A stretch of 14,979 nucleotides of DNA from Bacteroidales bacterium (GTDB lineage: Bacteria; Bacteroidota; Bacteroidia; Bacteroidales; ML635J-15), in NCBI GenBank assembly GCA_028696755.1, contig JAQVGK010000021.1:1-14979 (forward strand), read 5' to 3'. How positions within the stretch are numbered: the stretch's first letter is position 1; every line of letters begins with the position of its first letter. Both the position numbers and the translations under genes were made by a program. Under the pieces are notes generated by a model that saw only the letters and a program-made list of their open reading frames with translations, was not told where the DNA came from and searched no databases. Shown here piece by piece: positions 1-8,049 of this stretch.

Positions 1-92
1 CAAAATATTGTCAAAATAAGTTAGAGTTTTTACAGAATTTTAGTGAATATTTGAAATATTAGGATGAAATTCCATAAAAAAAATTACCTGTC

Positions 93-299
93 TTAACATT
101 TTTTGTAATTTGCGGATTTAAGGTAATCCAAAATCATTGTGGCAAAAACTGTCAAAACAAAATCTGGAGCACCCCAAGCATAAAAAAATGTCGAAAATAT
201 CAATGCTACCAAATTTCTATAGGCAGGCTTTGTAAGGTAATATACTGCCAAAAAAATTGGTAGAAAATAAAACAAAAATATGCTGCTGCTAAAAACCAT
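93..299 (-). pseudogene. N-terminal remnant of an MBOAT/AlgI-type O-acyltransferase
   Basis: The 68-residue reading frame matches only the extreme N-terminus of membrane-bound O-acyltransferases of the AlgI/DltB type. These are multi-pass inner-membrane proteins that move acetyl groups onto extracellular polysaccharides. The opening MVFSS, the hydrophobic stretch with FLP and YY, the YRN motif and the FYAWG motif (about residues 38-43) are typical of the family. Full-length members are about 450-500 residues; here similarity ends near residue 60 (DYL), followed by unrelated residues and a stop. I found no continuation in any frame of bases 1-92. It is therefore read as a decayed fragment or a recombination leftover and is unlikely to be functional. 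Family recognition is firm; the cause of truncation is inference. Confidence 0.72.
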
Positions 300-444
300 T
301 TTTTGGCAAAGAGTTTATATTATGTATTTATAAAGAGTCACAAAATTATTTATTTTTTTTAAAATGTGGAGAAATCTTTTATCTAAAAGCAGAATTCTTA
401 GTTTTAATTTACAAGAATCATTGATAAGTAACAAACAAAATACA

Positions 445-471
445 TTTGTATTAAAGTTTATTTTAATTTTG
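445..471 (+). promoter_or_regulatory. Possible Bacteroidota promoter for the metallophosphoesterase gene
   Basis: TTTG at 445-448 is followed by TAATTTTG at 464-471, which fits the Bacteroidota -7 consensus TAnnTTTG. The spacer is 15 bases, shorter than the usual 19-21, so the -33 assignment is weak. Transcription would start about 30 bases before the ATG at 508, supporting that start over one further upstream. Confidence 0.35.
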
Positions 472-507
472 CAAGAAGTAATAACCTATTGTTATTCTAT
501 AACTATT

Positions 508-1413
508 ATGAAAAAAATAATTTTAATCACAATTGTTGTTGTTCTTAACATACACAATTCTTTTTCCCAAGAAGTTAAAAAATATATTTTTATTGGTCAC
601 CCTTATACCTTTAAACTTTCCGAAGGTTTATTTGACACCCGTTGTGTTGCATTAGACTTACCTCAGAACTACGATCGAATTTGGCTTGGTGGTGACGTAC
701 TTGCCAAGTCTCTAAAAACGAAGGAAAACGTTGAAGCTGTTGACGAAGTCTTTAATATTTCTGCTCCTGGAAATCATTGGACAATGGGTAATCATGATGC
801 TTGGGGCTTTAATTGGGAATGGTATTATGAGGTATGCGGACGGCCAACTTATTACGCTCATTATCAGGATGACATAACAACAATTGTAATCAATACGAAC
901 ATAAATCCATCAGATTGTGAGCAATTGGATGACCAATACAGAATGATTGAAAACGTGTGTGATACAATTTCGGAATCTCTTGCATTGATTTTTCTTTGTC
1001 ACCATGATATTTTCGGAGGAGTTCCCGGGTTTCCATCTCCAGCCTCATATTCGAACATACCTAAACCATTCTGGAATTCGAATTGCTTTGATCCTGATCA
1101 TCGCTGGTTTGTAAACTCTATTTACCCAATGCTAAAAACAGTTAAAGATAGAGGAGTTGAAGTTATTTGTGTCATGGGAGATTTGGGAGCATTTACCAAA
1201 ACTTTCTACATACTATCATCTGATGACATTCATTTTATGGGATGCGGCCTGTGGAATTCTGCATACTCAACGCCCGAACAAATTGAAGCAGCTGGGAAAG
1301 ATAAGGTTCTGATTTTTGAGCATAATGTTAGTGAACGAACTCTTACTGTTGCATTTCACGACATTGACTCTTTAGTTGCGGTAAATAAAACGAAGAAATT
1401 TATTCGACGATAA
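508..1413 (+). CDS. Secreted calcineurin-like metallophosphoesterase with altered metal motifs
   Basis: The 301-residue product begins with a signal peptide (about 1-21, ending FSQ), so it acts in the periplasm or outside the cell. The calcineurin-type phosphoesterase fold is recognised from GGD (61-63), GNHD (94-97), a histidine pair HHD (165-167) and a last motif GDLG (224-227). In the standard family motif I is DxH and the last is GHxH. Here motif I is reduced to GH at 30-31 with Ile at 29 where Asp is expected, and the last motif lacks both histidines. Either the metal site is reshaped, as in a divergent Bacteroidota subfamily, or activity is lost. The substrate is unknown. The ATG at 508 is chosen because it directly opens the signal peptide; the frame is open back to 364, but the extra 48 residues look non-coding. 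The gene converges on the next one with 14 bases of overlap. Proximity to an O-acyltransferase scrap hints at a polysaccharide-related role, which is only inference. Confidence 0.8.
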   Translation: MKKIILITIVVVLNIHNSFSQEVKKYIFIGHPYTFKLSEGLFDTRCVALDLPQNYDRIWLGGDVLAKSLKTKENVEAVDEVFNISAPGNHWTMGNHDAWGFNWEWYYEVCGRPTYYAHYQDDITTIVINTNINPSDCEQLDDQYRMIENVCDTISESLALIFLCHHDIFGGVPGFPSPASYSNIPKPFWNSNCFDPDHRWFVNSIYPMLKTVKDRGVEVICVMGDLGAFTKTFYILSSDDIHFMGCGLWNSAYSTPEQIEAAGKDKVLIFEHNVSERTLTVAFHDIDSLVAVNKTKKFIRR

Positions 1414-2860
1414 TTTTTTCTATATGTTTTTCTTTTTCACTAAAAACCATTTCAACAAAATATACTCCTGACGCAAATTTGCTGCAATTTATTTTAGCAT
1501 TATCATTTTTAAAGTTCTTACTAAATATCATCTGCCCCTTCGAGTTTATTATTTTTACATCATAATTAAGACTATTGTTTGGAGTTTGATTTATCGAGAT
1601 GTTAAAATAATCTTTTGCAGGATTAGGATACACTGAGACGTTTCTATAAGTTGCAGTATCAATATTGAGTAATTCCTGAATATCTCCACTCGGACTAAGT
1701 TTTAAAACCATAATATTATTACTACCATTACCCAAAGCAGGATCGTTGGTATATCCTACTATCATGCACCCATTTTCCGAAGTAGATTCAATCCCATAAG
1801 CATACTCAGAGTAATTCCCTCCGATTGTTTTTTTCCAAATTGTATTACCCGACAAATCGGTCTTAATTATTAGCACATCTACACTTTCGGTTAACTCTGT
1901 TTTAGAAACTCCACAGAGAAAAATGTAATTATCATCAGTTATGCTTAAATCGTATCCATATTCAAAATCAATTCCTCCAAACACTTTTTGCCATTCAGTA
2001 TTCCCATTCGAATCAATTTTGATTAATAACATGTCGAAACTGCCAGCGCTATTTTCTTGAGTTGACCCAATAATAAAGTAGCCACCATCAGGAGCCTGTT
2101 GTACTGCACGAGCATAACGCAAATATGATCCTGTAATGGTTTTGTTCCAAAGTTCGTTTCCTTCGGAGTCTGTTTTTATTATGTAAATTTTAGAGCTTGC
2201 ATAATTATATTCACGCCAGATATAATTGAAAATAAAACCATCTTGAGTTCCAACTAGCAAATATCCATTGTCGTCGGTTTGTATGTGTTTAAAGTTTTGC
2301 TCTTCCTGATTTGCCCCATACTTTTTTATCCAACTTATATCTCCTGCATCGTTCATCTTTGCCAAGAAAGCCTGGCCACCCAAAGTGCCTTCCTGAGCAC
2401 TACTACCACAAAAAGAGAGTCCGCCATTTTGGTCGTCAATTGTACTAAAGCCAAAACCAGCCATTATATCTTCAATATAGTTCATTTTTATTATTGAGCC
2501 AGATTGACCAATTAAATACATAAATGGATTATGCATTAAATCTGTCCAGAGATAACCAGTTAATCCAATTGTATTGTTGTTGGTGTAACAAACATCAAAT
2601 GCTTCGTCAATATTAGATACACCATAAGTATTCACCCAATTTAAATTTCCCGACTCCGAAATCTCAAATAAAATGATATCGTTACTCCCAACACTGCCAC
2701 TTCTAGTGGAACCACAAATCAAATAATTATCACCAGCCTTACAAATTGAATAGGCTTGATCGTTTTCGTTGCCCGATAAATAAATATTTTGTTGTGTCTG
2801 CGAAAAGCCACAATAGCATAGAGCTAATAAGAAGATGATTATAAAAATTTTTATTTGCAT
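1400..2860 (-). CDS. T9SS-exported beta-propeller-like repeat protein
   Basis: This 486-residue protein has a signal peptide (cleavage expected after FSQ at 19-21) and a T9SS type A sorting domain at about 408-486. That domain starts with YPNPAKD, contains the IINSKGQ and ASGVYFVE elements, and ends in KIIVE. Between them lie roughly six repeats of 45-60 residues with the recurring pattern GG/G..D.a....t.D.GY...G.t.s......D.ll.K.d..Gn..W.k..G, for example near 230-290, 280-345 and 335-390. This pattern is typical of predicted beta-propeller blades in Bacteroidota surface proteins. The product should cross the outer membrane through T9SS and be anchored or released; the ligand is unknown. The gene faces the metallophosphoesterase and their stop codons overlap. 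A 217-bp divergent gap separates it from the T9SS pair; I saw no convincing -7 box for this gene there. Confidence 0.85.
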   Translation of the reverse strand: MQIKIFIIIFLLALCYCGFSQTQQNIYLSGNENDQAYSICKAGDNYLICGSTRSGSVGSNDIILFEISESGNLNWVNTYGVSNIDEAFDVCYTNNNTIGLTGYLWTDLMHNPFMYLIGQSGSIIKMNYIEDIMAGFGFSTIDDQNGGLSFCGSSAQEGTLGGQAFLAKMNDAGDISWIKKYGANQEEQNFKHIQTDDNGYLLVGTQDGFIFNYIWREYNYASSKIYIIKTDSEGNELWNKTITGSYLRYARAVQQAPDGGYFIIGSTQENSAGSFDMLLIKIDSNGNTEWQKVFGGIDFEYGYDLSITDDNYIFLCGVSKTELTESVDVLIIKTDLSGNTIWKKTIGGNYSEYAYGIESTSENGCMIVGYTNDPALGNGSNNIMVLKLSPSGDIQELLNIDTATYRNVSVYPNPAKDYFNISINQTPNNSLNYDVKIINSKGQMIFSKNFKNDNAKINCSKFASGVYFVEMVFSEKEKHIEKIIVE

Positions 2861-3042
2861 TTATTAAATAATTAAAAAGTAAAATTACAAAAAATTTGCA
2901 ATAAAGCTTACTACAATGTTTTTTCTCATTAAAAATTGATGGTGTTTGGTTTTAAACTTATTTCTGCGACATTAATCATATTGCCTGCAACTATTTAGCG
3001 AAAATAAATAGTAATATGTGAACTAAATTGCAACCATTTTAC

Positions 3043-3050
3043 TACTTTTG
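3043..3050 (+). promoter_or_regulatory. Bacteroidota -7 promoter element for the T9SS paralogue pair
   Basis: TACTTTTG matches TAnnTTTG, 27 bases before the ATG at 3078. A clean -33 TTTG at the ideal distance is not visible; TGTG at 3017-3020 is the closest. Transcription would start near 3057 and cover both paralogous genes. The rest of the 2861-3077 gap is AT-rich and shows nothing else I can support. Confidence 0.5.
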
Positions 3051-3077
3051 TAGTTTCGGTTATATAAAAAATTAGCG

Positions 3078-5507
3078 ATGAAAAGGTTTATTACAATTTT
3101 ATTTTTGATGATATCGTTGGGATTATCGGCTCAAATTGTTTACACGGATGCTCATGATTATGTATATCACTCATGTATTCAACCTGAAACGGTGACTGAC
3201 ACACTTCTTGAATTAGCAGGGTCTGGATTAGGATACATGTATTTTAAAATGAATATGGGACTCGATAATTCAAATAATATTTTAAATATAACAGCAAATT
3301 TTGATCGAAATACAAACATTGTATTAAATGAAACTGAAGAGGAAGCTAAAGATTTTTCGTGGGGGGATACAATTTCTCAGGAGTCAAATTGGAATTTAAA
3401 TACAACAACTGAAGTAGATGTGATAAATTCCTGTCTTATGTCTTGGTGCCATTCACCTTGGGCTCAAGCAAAATCTAAATTTATTGGTTTTAGTTATAAA
3501 GTAGGAGATGATACATATTATGGTTGGATCAGGGTTTCTATAGAAACATCGGACATTTGTAGCCATATCAGAATACATGACTTTGCATATAATTCCATAC
3601 CAAATGTGGGTCTTGTTGCCGGGGAAGGATTTCCTTTTTGTGCAACAAATTTGGAGGTAGTTGATTTTGCCGACAATAAAAACGAAAGGGATATATGGCT
3701 GAGTTTTTCAAAGCCCAAAATACAGGACAGCCTTAGCTTTTATCGTGCCTTCATTGTACCATCAGCAATTTCAGAGTCTTTCGGGCTTGAGCAGGCAGAA
3801 CAAGTAGCTAATGGGAATTATATGTGGATAACGCGTGGAGATTCACATTTCTCGGGAATCATTACGAGTGGGACTCATGATATTGAAGGAAACGCGATTA
3901 CCGAACACGTTCCCTATAAAGCCTTTGTTCTGAGTGTTAATCATTTTGGAACAATTGCCCAAAATGTACTTTCATCACCTTCTCACGAGTTTATTTTAAC
4001 GACCCATCCAACTGGAGTCAGCAATATGGTTTCACAAACCGAATATCTTGGTGGAACTGAATATAATTTGCATATTGATTTTGATAAGCCAGATGTTTTG
4101 CAAGGGTTATTAGAATACCGATTAATGATTGTTGATAGGGAAGAAACTGCAGACTTTGATACAATTTCAGCAGCAAGTGTTCAGTCTGAAAACTTTATTT
4201 CAATTCCGCCTGGAGCTGGACATTATTCAGGTGTTTTTAACAAATCAGAAATATCGGATATTCATGGTAATCTTCTGCAAATAAATAAAACATATGCCTT
4301 TTGTGTTTTGTCTGTAATTAGTGGCGATCCATATAATGCTAACACGCTTGTAATTTCAGATACAGACTTTATATTGTCAAATTATTGTGATACAGCTAGA
4401 ATTGTTTACGCAAATGTTATTGATGATAACATTAATGCTGGCGACATCGAAATAAATTTTATAAATGTTGTAGATGAATCAGAGATTCTCGAATATCGTG
4501 TTTACATAGTTTCGGCTGCAGATGTAGATATCTTTTCTCCTGAAATTGCATATATTGTTCCCGAAGGTAATTATATATCAATTCAACCTAATGGGCTCGG
4601 CGAAACACAGATAAGACTGCCTGAAAATTTACCTCAGTATAATGGGAATTCATTGAAGCCAAACGAATATTACTATGTTTTTCTTATGACAGTTACAGAC
4701 ATGGTTCATAACAATACTAGTTCGCTCGACAAATATAAATATAGCCTTGTTTTAAGTAACCCTAGATGTTTTTATGCTGGACAAAGGACAGGAGATAATA
4801 TAACATATAGCGATTTCAGTCCGGATTTCGAGATGTCAGCATATAATTCTACCGTTCACAAGTCTATTGATTTTGATGGAAATGATGCTGATGATATAGA
4901 AATAATTTTATCTCACTCATACTACAATGGATGGTCTTCTAATATCAAAACATTGCATTACGTCCAAATAATAACAACTTTTTCAAATCAAAACTGGTGT
5001 ACAGATACCTTAAACAACAATTTTCAGTTAACATCTAATAAACACTGGCAATCAGGAAACATTACTCTATCCAATGTATATCCATATAGTTCAGAAACAT
5101 ATTTAAATGGTTGTTGGCACGACACACAAGATAAGTACATTGGAATAATGATACCATACGAACAAGATACCGCTTATGCCTGGTTAATGTTGTCTGTCGA
5201 CAATTGGTGCGGGGTAACTTTATCCGATTATGCGGTGTTAAATGCAAAAACTGATATAAAACAAAATAAAAATGTTGATATTGTTAATGTGTTTCCGAAC
5301 CCCACTAGTGGAAGTTTTGTAATTCTATATAAAGATTATTTGTCGCCCATTGGTTTTGAAATATCTGATATTTCTGGACGCATTGTTTATAAAGGGACTG
5401 TTGATTCCCAAATTACAGAAGTTAATTTACAAGGAAGTTCGCCTGGACTTTACTTTGTAAAATGGGATAAAGAATATTTTGTTGTTAAGAAAATTATAAT
5501 TGAATAA
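3078..5507 (+). CDS. Large T9SS-exported surface protein, first of a tandem paralogue pair
   Basis: The 809-residue product has a signal peptide (1-19, ending SAQ). Domain A (about 24-180) carries a Cx4C pair (C119, C124) and a beta-rich ending with FIGF, YYGWIRVS and IHDFAYN, a pattern common in Bacteroidota surface proteins. Three repeats of about 120 residues follow (about 188-310, 312-433, 437-560), each with D/N-rich strands and a YRxxI core. A second domain (about 562-728) again ends YIGIMI..AWLMLSV..SDYAV, so it looks like a distant copy of domain A. A T9SS type A sorting domain closes the protein (about 738-809; FPNPTSGSF, SGRIVYKG, GLYFVKW, KKIIIE). Export through T9SS to the cell surface follows from known families; adhesive or structural function is inference. 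No enzyme motif was seen. The stop is 2 bases before the next start, so the two genes are surely cotranscribed. Confidence 0.85.
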   Translation: MKRFITILFLMISLGLSAQIVYTDAHDYVYHSCIQPETVTDTLLELAGSGLGYMYFKMNMGLDNSNNILNITANFDRNTNIVLNETEEEAKDFSWGDTISQESNWNLNTTTEVDVINSCLMSWCHSPWAQAKSKFIGFSYKVGDDTYYGWIRVSIETSDICSHIRIHDFAYNSIPNVGLVAGEGFPFCATNLEVVDFADNKNERDIWLSFSKPKIQDSLSFYRAFIVPSAISESFGLEQAEQVANGNYMWITRGDSHFSGIITSGTHDIEGNAITEHVPYKAFVLSVNHFGTIAQNVLSSPSHEFILTTHPTGVSNMVSQTEYLGGTEYNLHIDFDKPDVLQGLLEYRLMIVDREETADFDTISAASVQSENFISIPPGAGHYSGVFNKSEISDIHGNLLQINKTYAFCVLSVISGDPYNANTLVISDTDFILSNYCDTARIVYANVIDDNINAGDIEINFINVVDESEILEYRVYIVSAADVDIFSPEIAYIVPEGNYISIQPNGLGETQIRLPENLPQYNGNSLKPNEYYYVFLMTVTDMVHNNTSSLDKYKYSLVLSNPRCFYAGQRTGDNITYSDFSPDFEMSAYNSTVHKSIDFDGNDADDIEIILSHSYYNGWSSNIKTLHYVQIITTFSNQNWCTDTLNNNFQLTSNKHWQSGNITLSNVYPYSSETYLNGCWHDTQDKYIGIMIPYEQDTAYAWLMLSVDNWCGVTLSDYAVLNAKTDIKQNKNVDIVNVFPNPTSGSFVILYKDYLSPIGFEISDISGRIVYKGTVDSQITEVNLQGSSPGLYFVKWDKEYFVVKKIIIE

Positions 5508-5509
5508 AT

Positions 5510-7972
5510 ATGAAAACTATTTTGATTATTGCTATATTGTTTTGCATAAATATAAGTTTAGGTGCGCAGATTATATATAATAATGAGAATGATCATTATA
5601 TATATATGTATTCAATGTCATCTCTTCCCAAAAGGGATACAATAAGGGATATTGCTGGTCTAGGTTCTGGGGATTTCTGCATTAAAGTATCAAAGTCATT
5701 AATAACTACAGAATATACTTCAACATTAATGTTATCTGTTACAATAACAATTGATGGTCATACAAATATAATTTTAAATCCCACAAACGATAAGGTAGAT
5801 AATTTTGTGTGGAGTGATACAATAAATCATGAATCAAATTGGAGTGCTAATAATAGCTCATCAACAGAGTATAATATTATTGGTCCATGTAATATGGCTA
5901 ACTGTAATGAACCATGGTCTGAGGCAGCATCAAATTTTATTGGTTATCGTTACTTTGAAGGAGTTGACACTGTATATGGTTGGCTTAGACTTTCACTATA
6001 TCAAAATTTTGATTCATTTACAGCAATAGTTCATGACTTTGCTTATCAATCCGTTCCGGGGGATGAAATATTTGCAGGAGATGGGATTCCTTTTTGTGCA
6101 ACAAATTTGGTTGCAGTTGACAATGCCGATTATAAAGATGAAAGAGATATCTGGCTAAGATATTCTAAGCCAAAAATTGAAGACAGTATTAGCGAATACA
6201 GAGTATTTGTTGTTCAAGCTGTCAATGCAGAGTCCTTTGGTCTTGAACAAGCAGAAGGCATTCCAACAGGAAATTATATGAGTATAGAGCCAACGGCGAG
6301 TAATTATTCTGGTATGATTCAAAGTGGAACACACGATGTACTAGGAAACGACATTGTTGAATTAGTTCCATATAAAGTCTTTGTTATGAGTGTTAATCAT
6401 TTTGGAACAATTGCTCAAAACCAACTTTCATTACCATCAAACGAAATTATTCTTAAAACTATAGCTCCAGCAGTAACTAATTTACAGGTCCAGAGCGAGT
6501 TTGTCGACGGCATAGACTATAACATTCGTGTTGATTTTGATAAGCCAGTAAATGTTACTGGATTGTCTGACTATCGTTTGATGTTTATCCTTTATGATGA
6601 TTTGCCTACTTTTGATATTGACGATGCAGCATTAATTCCATCAGAGAATTATATTCCTGTACAGACAGGATTAGGACACTATTCTCAAAACTTTAGTTCT
6701 CCTGAACTTGTTGATGTTAATGGGAATAGTCTCGAATTAAATAAAAAATATTCATATTGTGTTTTGTCAGTTGCTACTGGAAATCCTTTTAATGCAAATA
6801 GCCTCGCAAAATCATCTCAGTATTTTAATAATGTAAACTATTGTGACACTGCTGAAATTGTTTCCGCAGTAGTTAGGGGCTCTGATCTCAATCCTGGAGA
6901 TGTTTATCTAGAATTCGCAGGTGTTGAAGACGAGTCTAAAATTAGTGGGTATCGCATATTTCTTGCTCCTTACTCACTTGGACAAGGGTTATCAGTAGAA
7001 CAAGTAAATAATGTAAATATTAATAATTGTTTTGAGGTGTCACCTCAAGGACATGAACTTTATCAATTTTATTTACCAGATGATATGATGTTGATTAATG
7101 GTGAGGTTCCAGTAGCAAATCAGTCTTACTCTTTGTTTATTCTTACACTTTCTGATATGGTGCATAGTAATCATAACTCTTTATCCCGATATCCATACAG
7201 CGTTAAACTAAGCAATCCTAATGTATTTTATGCAGGTCAAACATCTGGTGATTATGTTTTCTATACTGATTATGGTGATGATAAATCAATTCCAAATTAC
7301 GACGTGGATGCAATATTTGATTTTGATGCAGATGGAGTTGATGATTTTAAAATTAATTTTGAAGGTGGTGGTGGACAAGGTGGTGGGAGTCATAGTAGGC
7401 GTTTAATTCTTCTTAATGGAACAAAGGTGTTATGTCATATCAAGGCAGATAATTCTGCTGTACCCGATCATCTTACTGATAGTGTGCAATTAAACGCCGA
7501 AAATCAGTGGCGCACGGGAACATACTTATTGTCTTCAATGTCCTGGAATGAAGGCGGATATTATCATACTGCTGGCTATTGGTTCAACGTTCAGAATCAT
7601 TATCTAGGAATTATGATCCCGAATGCAAATGATACTGTGTACGGTTGGATGCAATTGAGTTTTGATAATTCTTATGGTGCCGAAATTCACGACTACGCAG
7701 TTTATGATCCATTTCACTCTGTTGAATCAGATTTTGCATCAAATAATCTCACTGTTTATCCAAATCCATCGTCGGGAAGTTTTACAATTCATTATGACGA
7801 GTTTATAAAGCCGTTTGAGTTTGAGATTCTTGATGTATCTGGTCGAGTAGTTTTCAAAGGTAATGCAATAGATCAACATACAAATATTGATTTATCTGGA
7901 GTAAAATCAGGACTATATTTCTTGAAAACGAATCTGTCCAATATAAATGTTACCAAGATTTTAATCCAATAG
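5510..7972 (+). CDS. Large T9SS-exported surface protein, second of a tandem paralogue pair
   Basis: This 820-residue paralogue of the preceding gene has the same order of parts: signal peptide (1-20, ending GAQ), domain A with a Cx4C pair (C127, C132) and VYGWLRLS..VHDFAY (about 155-179), three repeats (about 196-316, 320-440, 445-568), a second A-like domain (about 571-731) ending VYGWMQLS..IHDYAV, and a T9SS type A sorting domain (about 748-820; YPNPSSGSF, SGRVVFKG, SGLYFLK). Agreement with its neighbour is strongest around the first repeat, including ERDIW, ESFGLEQAE and VNHFGTIAQN, and weaker in the second A-like domain. That domain holds a DFDADGVDD stretch (604-612) like a calcium-binding loop, followed by a glycine-rich segment (619-626) missing from the paralogue. 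The gene has no promoter of its own. Function is unknown; a surface role is inferred from the export signal. Confidence 0.85.
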   Translation: MKTILIIAILFCINISLGAQIIYNNENDHYIYMYSMSSLPKRDTIRDIAGLGSGDFCIKVSKSLITTEYTSTLMLSVTITIDGHTNIILNPTNDKVDNFVWSDTINHESNWSANNSSSTEYNIIGPCNMANCNEPWSEAASNFIGYRYFEGVDTVYGWLRLSLYQNFDSFTAIVHDFAYQSVPGDEIFAGDGIPFCATNLVAVDNADYKDERDIWLRYSKPKIEDSISEYRVFVVQAVNAESFGLEQAEGIPTGNYMSIEPTASNYSGMIQSGTHDVLGNDIVELVPYKVFVMSVNHFGTIAQNQLSLPSNEIILKTIAPAVTNLQVQSEFVDGIDYNIRVDFDKPVNVTGLSDYRLMFILYDDLPTFDIDDAALIPSENYIPVQTGLGHYSQNFSSPELVDVNGNSLELNKKYSYCVLSVATGNPFNANSLAKSSQYFNNVNYCDTAEIVSAVVRGSDLNPGDVYLEFAGVEDESKISGYRIFLAPYSLGQGLSVEQVNNVNINNCFEVSPQGHELYQFYLPDDMMLINGEVPVANQSYSLFILTLSDMVHSNHNSLSRYPYSVKLSNPNVFYAGQTSGDYVFYTDYGDDKSIPNYDVDAIFDFDADGVDDFKINFEGGGGQGGGSHSRRLILLNGTKVLCHIKADNSAVPDHLTDSVQLNAENQWRTGTYLLSSMSWNEGGYYHTAGYWFNVQNHYLGIMIPNANDTVYGWMQLSFDNSYGAEIHDYAVYDPFHSVESDFASNNLTVYPNPSSGSFTIHYDEFIKPFEFEILDVSGRVVFKGNAIDQHTNIDLSGVKSGLYFLKTNLSNINVTKILIQ

Positions 7973-7992
7973 CATTTTTCTCACCCTGCCAT

Positions 7993-8023
7993 TTTGTCAT
8001 ATTCACAAAATTTATTAACTTTG
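7993..8023 (+). promoter_or_regulatory. Strong Bacteroidota vegetative promoter of the regulator-lptE-secG operon
   Basis: TTTG at 7993-7996, a spacer of exactly 19 bases, and TAACTTTG at 8016-8023 match the Bacteroidota primary sigma consensus. Transcription should start near 8030, about 20 bases before the ATG at 8050. I saw no GG-N10-GC sigma-54 promoter in this gap, so the activator gene itself appears to be read by the housekeeping sigma factor. Confidence 0.78.
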
Positions 8024-8049
8024 CTTCCTGAATTTTCTTTTTGCTTACG

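Noticed and set aside
364..507. N-terminal extension of the metallophosphoesterase frame
   Set aside because: The signal peptide begins at the ATG at 508, the extra 48 residues look like translated AT-rich leader, and the best promoter match lies inside it.
8041..8049. TTG start for the sigma-54 activator
   Set aside because: ATG 8050 opens the normal N-terminus and the promoter start near 8030 would leave the TTG with too short a leader to favour it.
7973..8049. Sigma-54 promoter in front of the activator gene
   Set aside because: No GG and GC pair at the -24/-12 spacing could be found; the TTTG-N19-TAACTTTG promoter explains expression.
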